Shown here: positions 1 through 9,747 of the stretch, in pieces
How positions within the stretch are numbered: position 1 is the stretch's first letter
Layout of the letters: each line of letters begins with the position of its first letter
Assembly (NCBI RefSeq): GCF_933208505.1
Contig: NZ_CAKOEU010000001.1
Source: Convivina praedatoris
GTDB taxonomy: Bacteria; Bacillota; Bacilli; Lactobacillales; Lactobacillaceae
Reading direction: 5' to 3' (one strand)
Length of the DNA stretch: 64,000 nucleotides
Notes under the pieces: model-generated
What the model was told of the DNA's origin: nothing
Databases searched by the model: none
The model's input: only the letters and a program-made list of their open reading frames with translations
Program-made: the position numbers and the translations under genes

Positions 1-122
1 TGAAATATTGCTGAAAAAATTGTATAAGTAACAATACTAACAACGGTAGTGGCTCCGCCGAAAAAGAGATAGAAGATGGCTTCTCGGTATTTTTGGAACA
101 GATCCTTTACTTTATCAATCAT
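1..122 (-). CDS. GtrA-family membrane protein, N-terminal part
   Basis: This is a partial gene: only the first 40 codons lie in the window and the rest is beyond position 1. The ATG is at 120-122. The N-terminus starts with a short basic stretch (MIDKVKDLFQKYREA) followed by a hydrophobic segment carrying YLFFGGATTVVSIV, which matches the first membrane helix of GtrA/DPMS-type small flippases. GtrA proteins are thought to flip undecaprenyl-phosphate-linked sugars made by a GtrB partner. A GtrB-like gene lies in the same operon at 6780-7724. Family assignment rests only on this first helix. Confidence 0.7.
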   Translation of the reverse strand, partial: MIDKVKDLFQKYREAIFYLFFGGATTVVSIVTYTIFSAIF

Positions 123-189
123 GTGAACTCCAAAATCTAAGATGTATTTGTTATTATGCTATCGTATCAAAATTAAAATTTAATAAAAA

Positions 190-1092
190 TTATTTATCTT
201 CTAAATCATTAGCATACTCTACCACCGGATTAAATGACTGACCAGCCTTGATACCGCTTTTAAAAACTGCTAAACGTTCTTTACGCTGAGGAACTCTTGA
301 AAAGTATAATTGCAAATATTCGTACAACATTCTCGCCCGAGCCCGATTTTTACGATAAACATCTCGTCGATTGGCATAGTACATCTTATTACGGTAAGAA
401 TAAAAGTAGCGTGGTATCCGTGCTGGCACATCATTTAAAATACTACTACCAACATTAGTAGTCATTTTATGAACCACCTTTGCACTAGGTACAAAATATC
501 CTGGCGCTATTCGTCCTGCCCTTTCCGTATATTCAATGTCATCACCCCAGATGAAAAATTCAGTGATAGGCAAGCCAATTTGTTTAACTACTGAGCGTTT
601 TAACAGTAAAGACACGAAAGTAGCATTCTGAAGTTGTACTGGCTCTACCTGATTTTCTGGAATGACTTGTAGGCGATTCATCGGTGCTGGACGATTCATC
701 TTGGCACGATGTCCATCAGTCCAACGTACATCACTGGCCAAAAAACCAAAGTTTTGTTGTTGCTGGGCAAAATTTAACAAAGCTGTTAAAGTGTCGGGAT
801 AAGGTACTGTGTCATCGTCCATGAGCCAGACATAATCATCGTCAGTATGCTCCATAAAATGACGTACACCTCGATTAAAGCCACCAGCCCCACCAATATT
901 TTCAGGAAGACGTAGATAATCAATTTGATTTCCTAGTGATTCCAGATAATCCTGCGTGTCCTGCTTACTAGCATTATCCACCACAATGATGTGACTTAAT
1001 GAAGTTTGTTGATTTTGCAGACTATTAATTACTTCTTTTAACAAGGACAAACGATTATAAGTGACAATTACTGCACTAACCTTAGATTCCAT
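190..1092 (-). CDS. GT2 glycosyltransferase, GlfT/rhamnosyltransferase-like
   Basis: Predicted cytosolic family 2 glycosyltransferase of 300 residues that adds a sugar from a nucleotide donor to the growing surface glycan. The GT-A fold shows as SAVIVTYNR at residues 6-14, VVDNAS near 37-42, the metal-binding MDDDT at 91-95, and FIWGDDIEY near residue 185, the acceptor-side acidic motif of the galactofuranosyl/rhamnosyl-transferase subgroup. GGAG lies 6 nt before the ATG. A paralogue with the same motifs is at 10416-11453. Donor is unproven; galactofuranose is plausible because UDP-galactopyranose mutase is in the same operon. It is the penultimate gene of the polysaccharide operon visible here. 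Confidence 0.88.
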   Translation of the reverse strand: MESKVSAVIVTYNRLSLLKEVINSLQNQQTSLSHIIVVDNASKQDTQDYLESLGNQIDYLRLPENIGGAGGFNRGVRHFMEHTDDDYVWLMDDDTVPYPDTLTALLNFAQQQQNFGFLASDVRWTDGHRAKMNRPAPMNRLQVIPENQVEPVQLQNATFVSLLLKRSVVKQIGLPITEFFIWGDDIEYTERAGRIAPGYFVPSAKVVHKMTTNVGSSILNDVPARIPRYFYSYRNKMYYANRRDVYRKNRARARMLYEYLQLYFSRVPQRKERLAVFKSGIKAGQSFNPVVEYANDLEDK

Positions 1093-1114
1093 AACATGCT
1101 CCAGATTGTAAATA

Positions 1115-2878
1115 TTAATGTTTAATTTTAATTGAATGATTTTTTCTAAACAATTGGTACCATACTAACAGGAACAACCCTACTAATACTGAAATAAAGC
1201 TAATCAGTTTGGCAATTTTATAAATTACAGGGCTTTTAAATTGAATACGAACAGTATTATTTCCCTTTTGCAATGTAGTCATTGTAGAAGCCACATTCGT
1301 TTTTGAGTTCAATATATGCTGTTCTCCGCCATTATTTATTGAAATTACATAATGGCCTTTATTATATGTCCAAAATGGCAAGGTTAATTTCCCTGTTTTT
1401 TGTTCCAAACTTTTAACCTGATAAACCATCCCATTAGGTATCGGCTGTCTAACTGTATCTTTTCCACTTATAACTTGCTGGTCAATTAAAATATCCCCCT
1501 GATTAACATGCCTTTTAACCGTTGTAGTAGCAGTTGGCAGATAATCATCATAAATACTACCCGACATACCAAACCAATTTGCTTGTGAATCTACTCGTTT
1601 CGCCCAGCTATAGGCAACACTTTTTCCCTTGGATGCCATCGGTACTGCATGTTGCTGCTGAAAATAAATCACACATGATCCCATTGCCAATAAAATTGGC
1701 ATCAGCAAGAAAATTAGGTATGTCACTTTCTTTTTATTCCCCAGATATACTTTTAAAAATCTTCCTTGTTCTGAAACAATGACGTAAATTAAAAATAAAT
1801 TAGCAAATGGAATAAAACGGCTAGGCATTTGTATAACCGATAACGGTGTTTTAGCCAACATAGCCCATGGCATAATATCCGTGGATAATATTAAAAAAAG
1901 CAGTCCCAACATGTACATCCACTTGTTTTTAGGCTGTAACTTATTAAAGTTAATCCCTAAAATAACAATTCCTGTTAATACCAATACACCCACGGTAACG
2001 CCATTATTTTGTATATGATTACTTAGCGATACTTTAATAATTTCATCAAAGGAAGGGTCGATAATACTTGGTAATCCAAACCCATAAGGTAATTCAGGGT
2101 GCATTATATGTGTACCAATCAATTGGTCCACTAGTGGTACCCAAAATCCTAATGTCATTAATATATAAGTAATTCCAGCTAGTAATAATTGACAGAAAAT
2201 ATTTTTTAAATTATTAAAACCATAATTTTTTATGAAATAAACAATCATTAAGAAAAACAAAATACAAACTGTCAAAACAGTAGTCAGAAGATGAGAATAC
2301 GTTACTAGAGTCAAAGACACGGATAATACTAACCAAGCAAAAGGCGTGTTCCTCTTCGAATTTAACACTATATAGAAACTAGCAAAAACAAGTGGCAGGA
2401 ATAAAACAGCCATTGCTTCTCCAAGATCAAATCTAGGAATAGCATTGTAAAGCAAATAGGTAGAAAAAATATATGAAACAGCAAAAAGGAACGAGATTTT
2501 ATCGCTATATTTTAACAATTTCATTGCCATAATACTGGCAGCAAAACCAATTACTGTACGTAAAAACGTTCCCCAAAATAGAGCATGAATAGGATTTTTT
2601 ATGAGCAACATTGACACTAAAAATGGCCACAAACTACCAGTCGGATAGAAAAAATTAATCCCCTGTCCAGCCGCGCCAAATGTTGTCGTCATAATATAAG
2701 TTAAACTATGTTGCCTTAAATTAGTGTAGTTTTCAACTAATCGCATTAAGTGAAATATTCTATCCGAAGCTCCGCCCTGAACATAATTAAGCGATACAGT
2801 GATTAGTGTATAACATAATGATAAAAGTAAAATCCATAAAAAAATTTTTAAAAAAGAAGAATTAAATTTCTTAGACAT
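1115..2878 (-). CDS. Large polytopic membrane protein, PTPS-related/YfhO-like type
   Basis: A 587-residue protein with many hydrophobic helices and a soluble C-terminal region of about 150 residues before a last membrane helix. The first extracytoplasmic loop carries GGASDRIFHLMRLVENY, resembling the D-x-x-x-H-x-x-R pattern in bacterial membrane proteins annotated as '6-pyruvoyl-tetrahydropterin synthase-related'; these are probably GT-C-like. The beta-rich C-terminal region (GHYVISINNGGEQH and following) is typical of YfhO-like sugar transferases. The neighbour at 2926-4563 is a diverged paralogue. A role in extracytoplasmic glycan decoration is inferred from context. The SD is weak (AGGA, 11 nt before the ATG). 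Confidence 0.72.
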   Translation of the reverse strand: MSKKFNSSFLKIFLWILLLSLCYTLITVSLNYVQGGASDRIFHLMRLVENYTNLRQHSLTYIMTTTFGAAGQGINFFYPTGSLWPFLVSMLLIKNPIHALFWGTFLRTVIGFAASIMAMKLLKYSDKISFLFAVSYIFSTYLLYNAIPRFDLGEAMAVLFLPLVFASFYIVLNSKRNTPFAWLVLSVSLTLVTYSHLLTTVLTVCILFFLMIVYFIKNYGFNNLKNIFCQLLLAGITYILMTLGFWVPLVDQLIGTHIMHPELPYGFGLPSIIDPSFDEIIKVSLSNHIQNNGVTVGVLVLTGIVILGINFNKLQPKNKWMYMLGLLFLILSTDIMPWAMLAKTPLSVIQMPSRFIPFANLFLIYVIVSEQGRFLKVYLGNKKKVTYLIFLLMPILLAMGSCVIYFQQQHAVPMASKGKSVAYSWAKRVDSQANWFGMSGSIYDDYLPTATTTVKRHVNQGDILIDQQVISGKDTVRQPIPNGMVYQVKSLEQKTGKLTLPFWTYNKGHYVISINNGGEQHILNSKTNVASTMTTLQKGNNTVRIQFKSPVIYKIAKLISFISVLVGLFLLVWYQLFRKNHSIKIKH

Positions 2879-2925
2879 ATTTGTTCAAATCCTATTTATG
2901 ATAATTCAATTAATTTATTAATATT

Positions 2926-4563
2926 CTAAACAGATTTATCTTTAGTGAGTAAAATAATCTTCAAACATACAAACAACATAGATGTAATACTAATAGCAAA
3001 TGGTACATAATTTCTTGAACTTTCAGATTCCAATTTCACTATATGATGCCCTCTACTCAAATCTACTTTTAAAAGATTATTAGATAAATTTGTTACTATA
3101 ATTCCATCAACTGTCACTTTATATTTATAGTTATCATACATTACAGCAGGTAACACAACAGTCTCATCATCAAGAGAATTAACTTTAAAACTTATTGAAT
3201 TGATATCTTTACTAGTCACAGATGCACGTTTAAATTTAATTTCTGAATTAATTGCTGGTTTATTATCTACTTTATTAATGGGAAGATAATCAGCAAAAGT
3301 GGGAATCTTTCCCATTAGTTGATAATAATTAGTGGATGTTAAAGCATGATGATATGTCTGTTCTCCCAAATAACTCTTGTGAAATTGATAAATACCAGCA
3401 ACGGAAAAAGAAATAATTAAACAATTTAAAATAAGTAAATTACTGATTCTTAATTTCCCTTTATTATGAGCACAATATGAAATAAATCCAATAGCTAAAA
3501 ATAGAACAATAAAAATTGTAAATCTACTTAAAAATTGGAAATTACTAATAAAAGTACTTACCAGTATTTGCCAAGGTAGCCAATCCATCATTAATAGTAA
3601 GATAACATCACTAGCAACAATCCAACCAGCCCACTTTAAATTCCCCTCAAAAAAATACAATATTGTCAGAGTTATCAATAATATGAATGATGGTAGTCCT
3701 ATTGTCCATGCATCATGTTCTGCCATGCTATTATCAAGGAGGGCCTGAAATGCTGCACTTGGAATCATTCCAGCTATCCCTCTGCCAGGCCCTATTAATT
3801 TTGCATTAATAAAGATACTTATAATATTGTATAGGGAGTAGAATCCAACAAGAAAAGAAATAATTGCAGCATACAATAATTGAAGGAGTATTTTAAAATT
3901 AAATTTCCTTGTTATTACTTTAATTATTTCAAAAATAATAACAAAGATTGTTGCAAAAACAAGCGATAGAATATGGCTATTAGCCAAAAGTCCCATGCCT
4001 ATTCCTAAAGTCCAAATACCCATTTTTTTATTCTTATGTATTTGTAGTAGACCCAAAACAACAAGTGGGAAAAAAGCATATCCGAGTGCTTCTCCAATAG
4101 CAGTTCTAGAATATAAATCAATAAAATGAAAATTATTAAATTGATAAATTATTGTCCCCGTATATATTAAGAAACGATTAGAAGTAATTTCTGACATCAA
4201 AAAATTACTATTGATTATAGTAATTATATTAAGCAGGAAAAATCCTCCAGCAAATGCCATTAATGGATTATTAAAGATAAATCTGGGGATTATAAATAAA
4301 ATTCCGGTCAACCATGGATACATTCCATTAATGGCCACACCAGCAAAACTATTAACAGATACATAGGAAAAATTAAACAATGAAGGTAATTCTCTAAATT
4401 TTAATGCCTGATAAATATTTTCAAATCGACTAAGATGATATAAACCATCAGTTGATAGATTATAAAAATGCCCTTTAAAAACTATAAAAGTTGATAAAAA
4501 AGCCAATGACAATATAAAAATAAAATTCAATAAATAATAATAAACCATTTTTTTCTTTATCAT
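2926..4563 (-). CDS. Large polytopic membrane protein, PTPS-related/YfhO-like paralogue
   Basis: A 545-residue protein with the same architecture as the gene downstream: N-terminal helix, extracytoplasmic loop with STDGLYHLSRFENIYQAL near residue 40, about ten more helices, then a beta-rich domain and one C-terminal helix. The conserved D-G-x-x-H-L-x-R motif is a candidate active-site loop by analogy with GT-C enzymes that use lipid-linked sugars. GGAG lies 5 nt before the ATG. The gene is noticeably AT-rich with many Ile, Asn and Lys codons, more so than the housekeeping genes of the window, which may reflect horizontal exchange in the glycan locus. Substrate cannot be read from sequence. 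Confidence 0.72.
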   Translation of the reverse strand: MIKKKMVYYYLLNFIFILSLAFLSTFIVFKGHFYNLSTDGLYHLSRFENIYQALKFRELPSLFNFSYVSVNSFAGVAINGMYPWLTGILFIIPRFIFNNPLMAFAGGFFLLNIITIINSNFLMSEITSNRFLIYTGTIIYQFNNFHFIDLYSRTAIGEALGYAFFPLVVLGLLQIHKNKKMGIWTLGIGMGLLANSHILSLVFATIFVIIFEIIKVITRKFNFKILLQLLYAAIISFLVGFYSLYNIISIFINAKLIGPGRGIAGMIPSAAFQALLDNSMAEHDAWTIGLPSFILLITLTILYFFEGNLKWAGWIVASDVILLLMMDWLPWQILVSTFISNFQFLSRFTIFIVLFLAIGFISYCAHNKGKLRISNLLILNCLIISFSVAGIYQFHKSYLGEQTYHHALTSTNYYQLMGKIPTFADYLPINKVDNKPAINSEIKFKRASVTSKDINSISFKVNSLDDETVVLPAVMYDNYKYKVTVDGIIVTNLSNNLLKVDLSRGHHIVKLESESSRNYVPFAISITSMLFVCLKIILLTKDKSV

Positions 4564-4604
4564 TTATACTCCTCTACTATTTAAGTAGTTTTCTACTAAG
4601 TATT

Positions 4605-6713
4605 CTAATTATTTTTTATCTGATATATTACATATAAACGATGCCATAAAAATAGTATTATCAACAGAACTACCACATGAAGTAATATGTACAGTTTCAT
4701 GGGTATGATACTAACTCGCAAACTATTTTTGAGATCAAATATTAATCTCATACCTGGTATTCTTCTACCATCTTTAAGAACTTGTGGTCCTTGTAAACTA
4801 CTAATACCAGATTGCTCGAGTAAAAATGTTGATTCAACTGGTGAATTGCCAGTTATCAGATTGACGTAATATTTCCCTCTTGGAATGGCTTGAGGTAAAT
4901 CTACTCCACCATTCTTAACTGGCAAGATAGTTTGTACACCAGTTTTACTGTTAACCAGTGTAAATACTAAGTCAGTCATTTCCTTAGTAGCAATTTGTCC
5001 AAAGAAGACCGAATTAACCTTATCACTTAATACAAATGAATCCGTTTGATATTGCTGATTAGGTTCAATTAATTGCCTTTTTTCTGTTGGTTCAGCATAA
5101 GGCAAAAATCCAGACGAATAAACTAACCCATCTTGACGTACACTTTTAGAAAATTGGTTAAACTGACTGACACCATTTATAACTATTAGTACCACAGCCA
5201 AAGCACTAGCAGTATGAAGTAACGTTATTTTTGATATAAAGTTTGGTATTGCCAGGCCATCTTTTTTCAAACTAGCAATGCCCATTGCTGATAATAAAAT
5301 TACAAATGGGAATATAGGCAACGCATACCTATCACGCACTTCCCACAAAAGAGCATGAAACATAACTGTCCCCAGCACAGATACGGCTGCAAAGAATACT
5401 ACATCACTATACAATCCATGTTTATTATTTTTAAAATTGTTAAAAACTGTATAACAGCTGAATAATAGCATCACTATATACAACGGTTGGAATAGGTTAG
5501 TTAATACAGCATAAAACTTTTTAACTTTCCATTGTGGCATTTTAACTATGGAAGTAAACTGGACATCTTCCATATCTTGATATGGTAAACCAATCGAGAA
5601 CATATACGCTATTTTTTTAACCATATGTTTGACGATTCCTATCGGCCCCAACTCTTTCAGTCGATGCTTCAATTCATGACTAAGTGCCTTACTTCTTTCC
5701 GCCTTGGGAAGTTCACTCCAATGCCACGCATCATTAACATCAATTTCACCCGATGTACCAGGATTCCAGGACATATTAACATAACGCATTGTTGGAGTCT
5801 CTTGATTCACATTCGGATGAAAATCACTATGAGAAGCAGCTATTCGAAAACCTAAAATGAACACGGCGCAAGTAGCAATCAGACTGACAATTAATATTAG
5901 TTTTTGTAGTGGTAAATATCTTTTAGACAAACTAATAGTTAAAACTAACGCAATTAGAATTATTACTAGATTTTGTCGGATAGCAACACCTAGCGAAAGG
6001 CTCCCAAAAGTAACAATATAGTAAATAATCTGTTGCATGAAATTAGACGTTAAGTTTGCCAGTATAAAACACGAAATACCGATAATTAGTAACGATACCG
6101 CAAAAATATCATTATATGGAAAAATAACGTACATAACCAATGGTGCATAGGCAAATGATAAAGTAACTACATACTTTCCCAATCCAGCTTTTAACTTATT
6201 TGTTGCATTAGCAAAAAAAATTAAACTAAAGTCGAGGATAATCAACTGCAACCATGGATAAACTATTTCATGATTAGATAAACCAACAAAATTTAATATT
6301 TTGAAAATGAATGCCCAAAATATAGTTATATTAACGTTATTAGGATATATCGTAAAATAATGAAACCAATCAAAGTTCCCGTTAGCCAGTCGCTCGGACA
6401 TTGTTATCACATAGGCTGTATCAGTATGTAGCGGCCTTTGGAAGGCTAAAATAAAACATAATTGTCCACCAATTAACAGCAATAATAATATATAAAATAG
6501 TATTTTTTTAGTTCTATCCGTTAATTGTTTAAACGATAACAATCCTAAAATTACAGTTAAAGTGGCCCCCACTCTAAAAAATCTAGAAAAAAAAGGAGCA
6601 GTTAACCTAGTACCATTATTTTCTGGATACAAGAAACTAGCTACCATTAATAATACAAATAATGAAAAAGCAGACAACAATAAAAAGCTATTTTGAGTTT
6701 TTTTCAATATCAT
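4605..6713 (-). CDS. GT-C-type membrane glycosyltransferase candidate
   Basis: A 702-residue polytopic protein. After three N-terminal helices it has the loop FQRPLHTDTAYVITMSERLA near residues 92-111, an Asp-containing first extracytoplasmic loop typical of GT-C enzymes that take sugars from polyprenyl phosphate. YFTIYPNNVNITIFWAF follows and resembles large GT39-like proteins of Gram-positive glycan loci. About ten further helices precede a soluble beta-rich region (residues about 530-660) and a final helix. Directly upstream in transcription is the GtrB-like gene, so this may be the transferase that uses its lipid-linked product. That assignment is inference. Start chosen at MILKKT; the SD is weak. 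Confidence 0.72.
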   Translation of the reverse strand: MILKKTQNSFLLLSAFSLFVLLMVASFLYPENNGTRLTAPFFSRFFRVGATLTVILGLLSFKQLTDRTKKILFYILLLLLIGGQLCFILAFQRPLHTDTAYVITMSERLANGNFDWFHYFTIYPNNVNITIFWAFIFKILNFVGLSNHEIVYPWLQLIILDFSLIFFANATNKLKAGLGKYVVTLSFAYAPLVMYVIFPYNDIFAVSLLIIGISCFILANLTSNFMQQIIYYIVTFGSLSLGVAIRQNLVIILIALVLTISLSKRYLPLQKLILIVSLIATCAVFILGFRIAASHSDFHPNVNQETPTMRYVNMSWNPGTSGEIDVNDAWHWSELPKAERSKALSHELKHRLKELGPIGIVKHMVKKIAYMFSIGLPYQDMEDVQFTSIVKMPQWKVKKFYAVLTNLFQPLYIVMLLFSCYTVFNNFKNNKHGLYSDVVFFAAVSVLGTVMFHALLWEVRDRYALPIFPFVILLSAMGIASLKKDGLAIPNFISKITLLHTASALAVVLIVINGVSQFNQFSKSVRQDGLVYSSGFLPYAEPTEKRQLIEPNQQYQTDSFVLSDKVNSVFFGQIATKEMTDLVFTLVNSKTGVQTILPVKNGGVDLPQAIPRGKYYVNLITGNSPVESTFLLEQSGISSLQGPQVLKDGRRIPGMRLIFDLKNSLRVSIIPMKLYILLHVVVLLIILFLWHRLYVIYQIKNN

Positions 6714-6779
6714 TTCTCAAATTCCTTAAACTTGTACTAAAAAGTTTCAAAACGGTCAAGCAAGTCAACTCAAGTTTGT

Positions 6780-7724
6780 TTATTTTTCCTCACGGCTAAT
6801 ATAAATTGGTCGTTTTTTTGTTTCTAAGAAAATTGCCGCAATATATCGCCCGATTACTCCCAAACTCAAAAGTTGAATCCCGCCAATAAACAGAATGATA
6901 GTTACCATTGAGGGCCACCCAGCAACACTAGTATTACTGATTAATGCTCGTATTACAATAAAAATTGCGCTAATAATTGAAACGATAAAGGACAAAAATC
7001 CTAGTACCGTTACCACTGTCAGGGGCACGGTTGAAAAGGAGACAATTCCTTCAATAGCATACTTAGTTAATGACCAGAATGACCAAGACGTGTTACCGGC
7101 TACCCGTTCACGGTTTTCAAAAGGAATATACTTCGTTCGGAATCCTACCCAAGTAAAAATTCCCTTTGAAAAACGTTGATTTTCAGGCAAAGCTAAAATA
7201 GCATCCACCATTTGACGAGTCATTACCCGATAGTCTCGAGCTCCATCAACCAAGTGAGTTTGGCTAATTTTATTCATCCACTTATAAAACTGCTCTGAGA
7301 ACCAAGAACGTATCTTCGATTCCCCATCACGATTTGAACGGCGGGTACCAACCGCATCATAGTCGCCATTTTGAACACCAGCTAACATTTCTGGTAGTAA
7401 CTCTGGTGGATCTTGTAAATCCACATCCATTACCGCCACAAAATCACCATCAGCTTGTTTCAAACCAGCGTAAAGGCCCGCTTCTTTACCAAAATTTCTG
7501 GAAAAACTAATGTAATGAACGTTGGCATCCTTAGCTGCTAATTTACGTAAAATTGCTAGAGTATTATCCGTTGATCCATCATCTATAAAATGATAATGAA
7601 TTGTAGCTGGTAATTGTGGAGAAATTTTTTGAAGCTCTTGATAAAAAATGTTGATTGTATCTTCTTCATTGTGCACTGGTACAACAAGAGATAAAATGCT
7701 CATTTCTTGTGTTTGAGTATCCAT
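6780..7724 (-). CDS. Undecaprenyl-phosphate glycosyltransferase, GtrB/DPM1-like
   Basis: Predicted enzyme that moves a hexose from a nucleotide sugar to undecaprenyl phosphate on the inner membrane face. The GT2 domain begins ILSLVVPVHNEEDTI; FIDDGSTDNT and MDVDLQDPPEL (donor and metal binding) follow. Two helices near the C-terminus (FSTVPLTVVTVLGFLSFIV and TIILFIGGIQLLSLGVIGRY) match GtrB/YkcC proteins of about 310 residues. The longest reading frame starts at 7736, but GGGG there touches that ATG; the ATG at 7724 is preceded by GGAAAG at 4 nt and is preferred. It pairs logically with the GtrA fragment at 1-122. The sugar is unknown. Confidence 0.85.
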   Translation of the reverse strand: MDTQTQEMSILSLVVPVHNEEDTINIFYQELQKISPQLPATIHYHFIDDGSTDNTLAILRKLAAKDANVHYISFSRNFGKEAGLYAGLKQADGDFVAVMDVDLQDPPELLPEMLAGVQNGDYDAVGTRRSNRDGESKIRSWFSEQFYKWMNKISQTHLVDGARDYRVMTRQMVDAILALPENQRFSKGIFTWVGFRTKYIPFENRERVAGNTSWSFWSLTKYAIEGIVSFSTVPLTVVTVLGFLSFIVSIISAIFIVIRALISNTSVAGWPSMVTIILFIGGIQLLSLGVIGRYIAAIFLETKKRPIYISREEK

Positions 7725-7772
7725 ATATCTTTCCATCCCCTATAAACATTATGTACGCCCTAACGGGCTTTT

Positions 7773-8963
7773 TTAATCCACCGTATCATGGGCGAAGTTA
7801 AACTGGTCATCGACCTTAAATTCGTCCCGGACAGTGTTAAAGGCGTCGTTAAACACCTGATCCATATCAAAGTAACGGTACTTCCCTAAACGGCCACCAA
7901 AGATAACCTCAGGATGGTTTTGGCGAGCTTCCTTGGCATACTGTTTATAAATCTCAGTATTTCGCTCGTTATTAACAGGATAATAAGCTTCCTTGCTACG
8001 ATCCCAATCTTGTGGATATTCTTTAGTGATGATGGTTTTACCTTCATCAGCCAGACCATCAAAATGACGCCACTCCATCACACGTGTATAAGGAGTCTGG
8101 GCATCAGTATAGTTAATAACAGCATTCCCTTGGTAGTTATCACTATTCTTTGTCTCGCTTTCAAAGCGCAAAGAACGATATTCCAATTCACCAAATTTAT
8201 AGTCAAAGAATTGATCAATCATACCGGTATACAAAATACGAGGGAATTCATCCATCAAAACTTCACGATGTTCAAAGAAATCAGTATCAGTCATGACATC
8301 AATCAGACCGTTTGAACGCTCAATCATCTTTTCAAAGATTTGCGTATAACCACCAACTGGAATTCCTTGATAACGGTGATTAAAGTAGTTGTTGTCGTAA
8401 ATAAAACGAACTGGTAAGCGCTTGATAATAAAGGCTGGCAATTCTGTCGCCTTACGACCCCACTGCTTTTCAGTGTAGCCTTTAATCAACTTTTGGTAAA
8501 TGTCAGTCCCAATCAATGAAATAGCTTGCTCTTCCAAGTTACGAGGCTGACGATCACCGAGTTCACTCAAAGCGGCTGCCTTTTGCTCTTCAATCTTAGC
8601 CTTGGCTTCATCCGGCGTCTTGGTTCCCCACATTTGGTAGAAAGTATTCATGTTAAAGGGCAAGTTATACAAATCACCCTTATAATTAGCAATTACCTGA
8701 TTTTGGAAGCCATTAAATTCAGCAAATTGACGAACATAATCCCAAACCTCTTTGTTGTCAGTATGAAAAATGTGAGCACCAAAATCGTGAACCGTAATCC
8801 CCTCTTCAGTATGAGTGTGCGTATTTCCACCAATAAATGCACGCTTTTCAATCACTAGCGAACGCTTACCTCGCTTAGCTGCTTCATAGGCAAAAGTCAT
8901 GCCAAAAGGCCCCGCCCCCACTACCAAATAGTCGTAATTTTTTGTGTTAAATTGATTTGTCAT
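7773..8963 (-). CDS. glf: UDP-galactopyranose mutase
   Basis: Flavoenzyme that interconverts UDP-galactopyranose and UDP-galactofuranose. The N-terminal FAD motif is DYLVVGAGPFGMTFAYEAA (residues about 10-28), followed by VIEKRAFIGGNTHT, the usual mutase signature. The C-terminal GRLGKYRYFDMDQV matches the substrate/flavin-binding end of the family. Length (396 residues) is normal. The ATG begins one base after the stop of the upstream DUF4422 gene, with AGAAGG before it, so translation is probably coupled. It shows that the polymer made by this operon very likely contains galactofuranose, with the two GT2 enzymes as candidate users. Confidence 0.96.
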   Translation of the reverse strand: MTNQFNTKNYDYLVVGAGPFGMTFAYEAAKRGKRSLVIEKRAFIGGNTHTHTEEGITVHDFGAHIFHTDNKEVWDYVRQFAEFNGFQNQVIANYKGDLYNLPFNMNTFYQMWGTKTPDEAKAKIEEQKAAALSELGDRQPRNLEEQAISLIGTDIYQKLIKGYTEKQWGRKATELPAFIIKRLPVRFIYDNNYFNHRYQGIPVGGYTQIFEKMIERSNGLIDVMTDTDFFEHREVLMDEFPRILYTGMIDQFFDYKFGELEYRSLRFESETKNSDNYQGNAVINYTDAQTPYTRVMEWRHFDGLADEGKTIITKEYPQDWDRSKEAYYPVNNERNTEIYKQYAKEARQNHPEVIFGGRLGKYRYFDMDQVFNDAFNTVRDEFKVDDQFNFAHDTVD

Positions 8964-8964
8964 T

Positions 8965-9747
8965 TTAAAAATGTACCTTCTTCTTTGTATTAGGTAAAAA
9001 TTTACGCTTTAAAAACTGATACCCTTTATCCAACCAATTCGTTTTTTCTAGATTAATGACTGGACATTCAACCACTTTCAAGCCCTTGGTATTAACCCAG
9101 GTATCCATCAATAATTCGCTAAGAAAACCAAATACCCGTTTTTCTTGCCCTTCTAACTGTTCAATATCCACCTGCTGCTCAACTTCGGCCAAGACCGCAA
9201 ACACAAAGGTAGCGTACTCGTCAAAATAAGCCCGTGGCATGATAAACATATTAAAAAGATGGGCTGAAGTTGATTTTTCTAGCGCTTGAAATGCCGGACA
9301 ATATTTTGGAAATTGTTTGGCCAAGACCGTCTTCATTATCTCATAAGGTTGATGGGCATGGGCATGAAGATAATGATCCTCTTGATTTTCAATGTAGTAG
9401 TTGCGCGCCTTGGGCAAGATGATATCAGCTTGATTCAGCAAGTTGTCAATCTGTTCTGTCGTCAAGCGATCCGCTAACTGATGGCCAGCTTTAGCACCCA
9501 GATAACGCCGATAATGGTCTAAACCAATCACCCTGGAATTTTGATCATTTTTCCAAATCCAGTACAGAGCGGTTAACTCGTTGTAGTTTGGGTTTTTGTT
9601 GGAAATATTATCACCAGTATTGTCAGGCTGATAACCGGCCGGAACTCCATTTTTCAGACTACTCCCGACAAAAATTGGTTGATAGAGTGAATCTTGGGGC
9701 ATAGCGTATTCTTTATGGCTGGCAACATAAATTTTTATTTTAGTCAT
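8965..9747 (-). CDS. DUF4422 family protein (glycan biosynthesis)
   Basis: A 260-residue soluble protein opening KIKIYVASHKEYAMP, with GDNISNKNPNYNELTALYWIWKN and VIGLDHYRRYL; these are the hallmark segments of DUF4422, a family found in capsule, exopolysaccharide and wall-glycan loci and usually treated as a glycosyltransferase. No transmembrane segment is visible. Its ATG overlaps the stop codon of the upstream sugar phosphotransferase by one base (TAATG), so the two are probably translated together, and it may add the second sugar. That step is inferred from position; no biochemical assignment can be made from sequence alone. Confidence 0.85.
   Translation of the reverse strand: MTKIKIYVASHKEYAMPQDSLYQPIFVGSSLKNGVPAGYQPDNTGDNISNKNPNYNELTALYWIWKNDQNSRVIGLDHYRRYLGAKAGHQLADRLTTEQIDNLLNQADIILPKARNYYIENQEDHYLHAHAHQPYEIMKTVLAKQFPKYCPAFQALEKSTSAHLFNMFIMPRAYFDEYATFVFAVLAEVEQQVDIEQLEGQEKRVFGFLSELLMDTWVNTKGLKVVECPVINLEKTNWLDKGYQFLKRKFLPNTKKKVHF

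Noticed and set aside
7757..7774. GCCC-TAAC-GGGC followed by six T on the plus strand between gtrB and glf
   Set aside because: The stem has only four pairs and points against the direction of the operon; no plus-strand gene ends there, so it is not a credible operon terminator.
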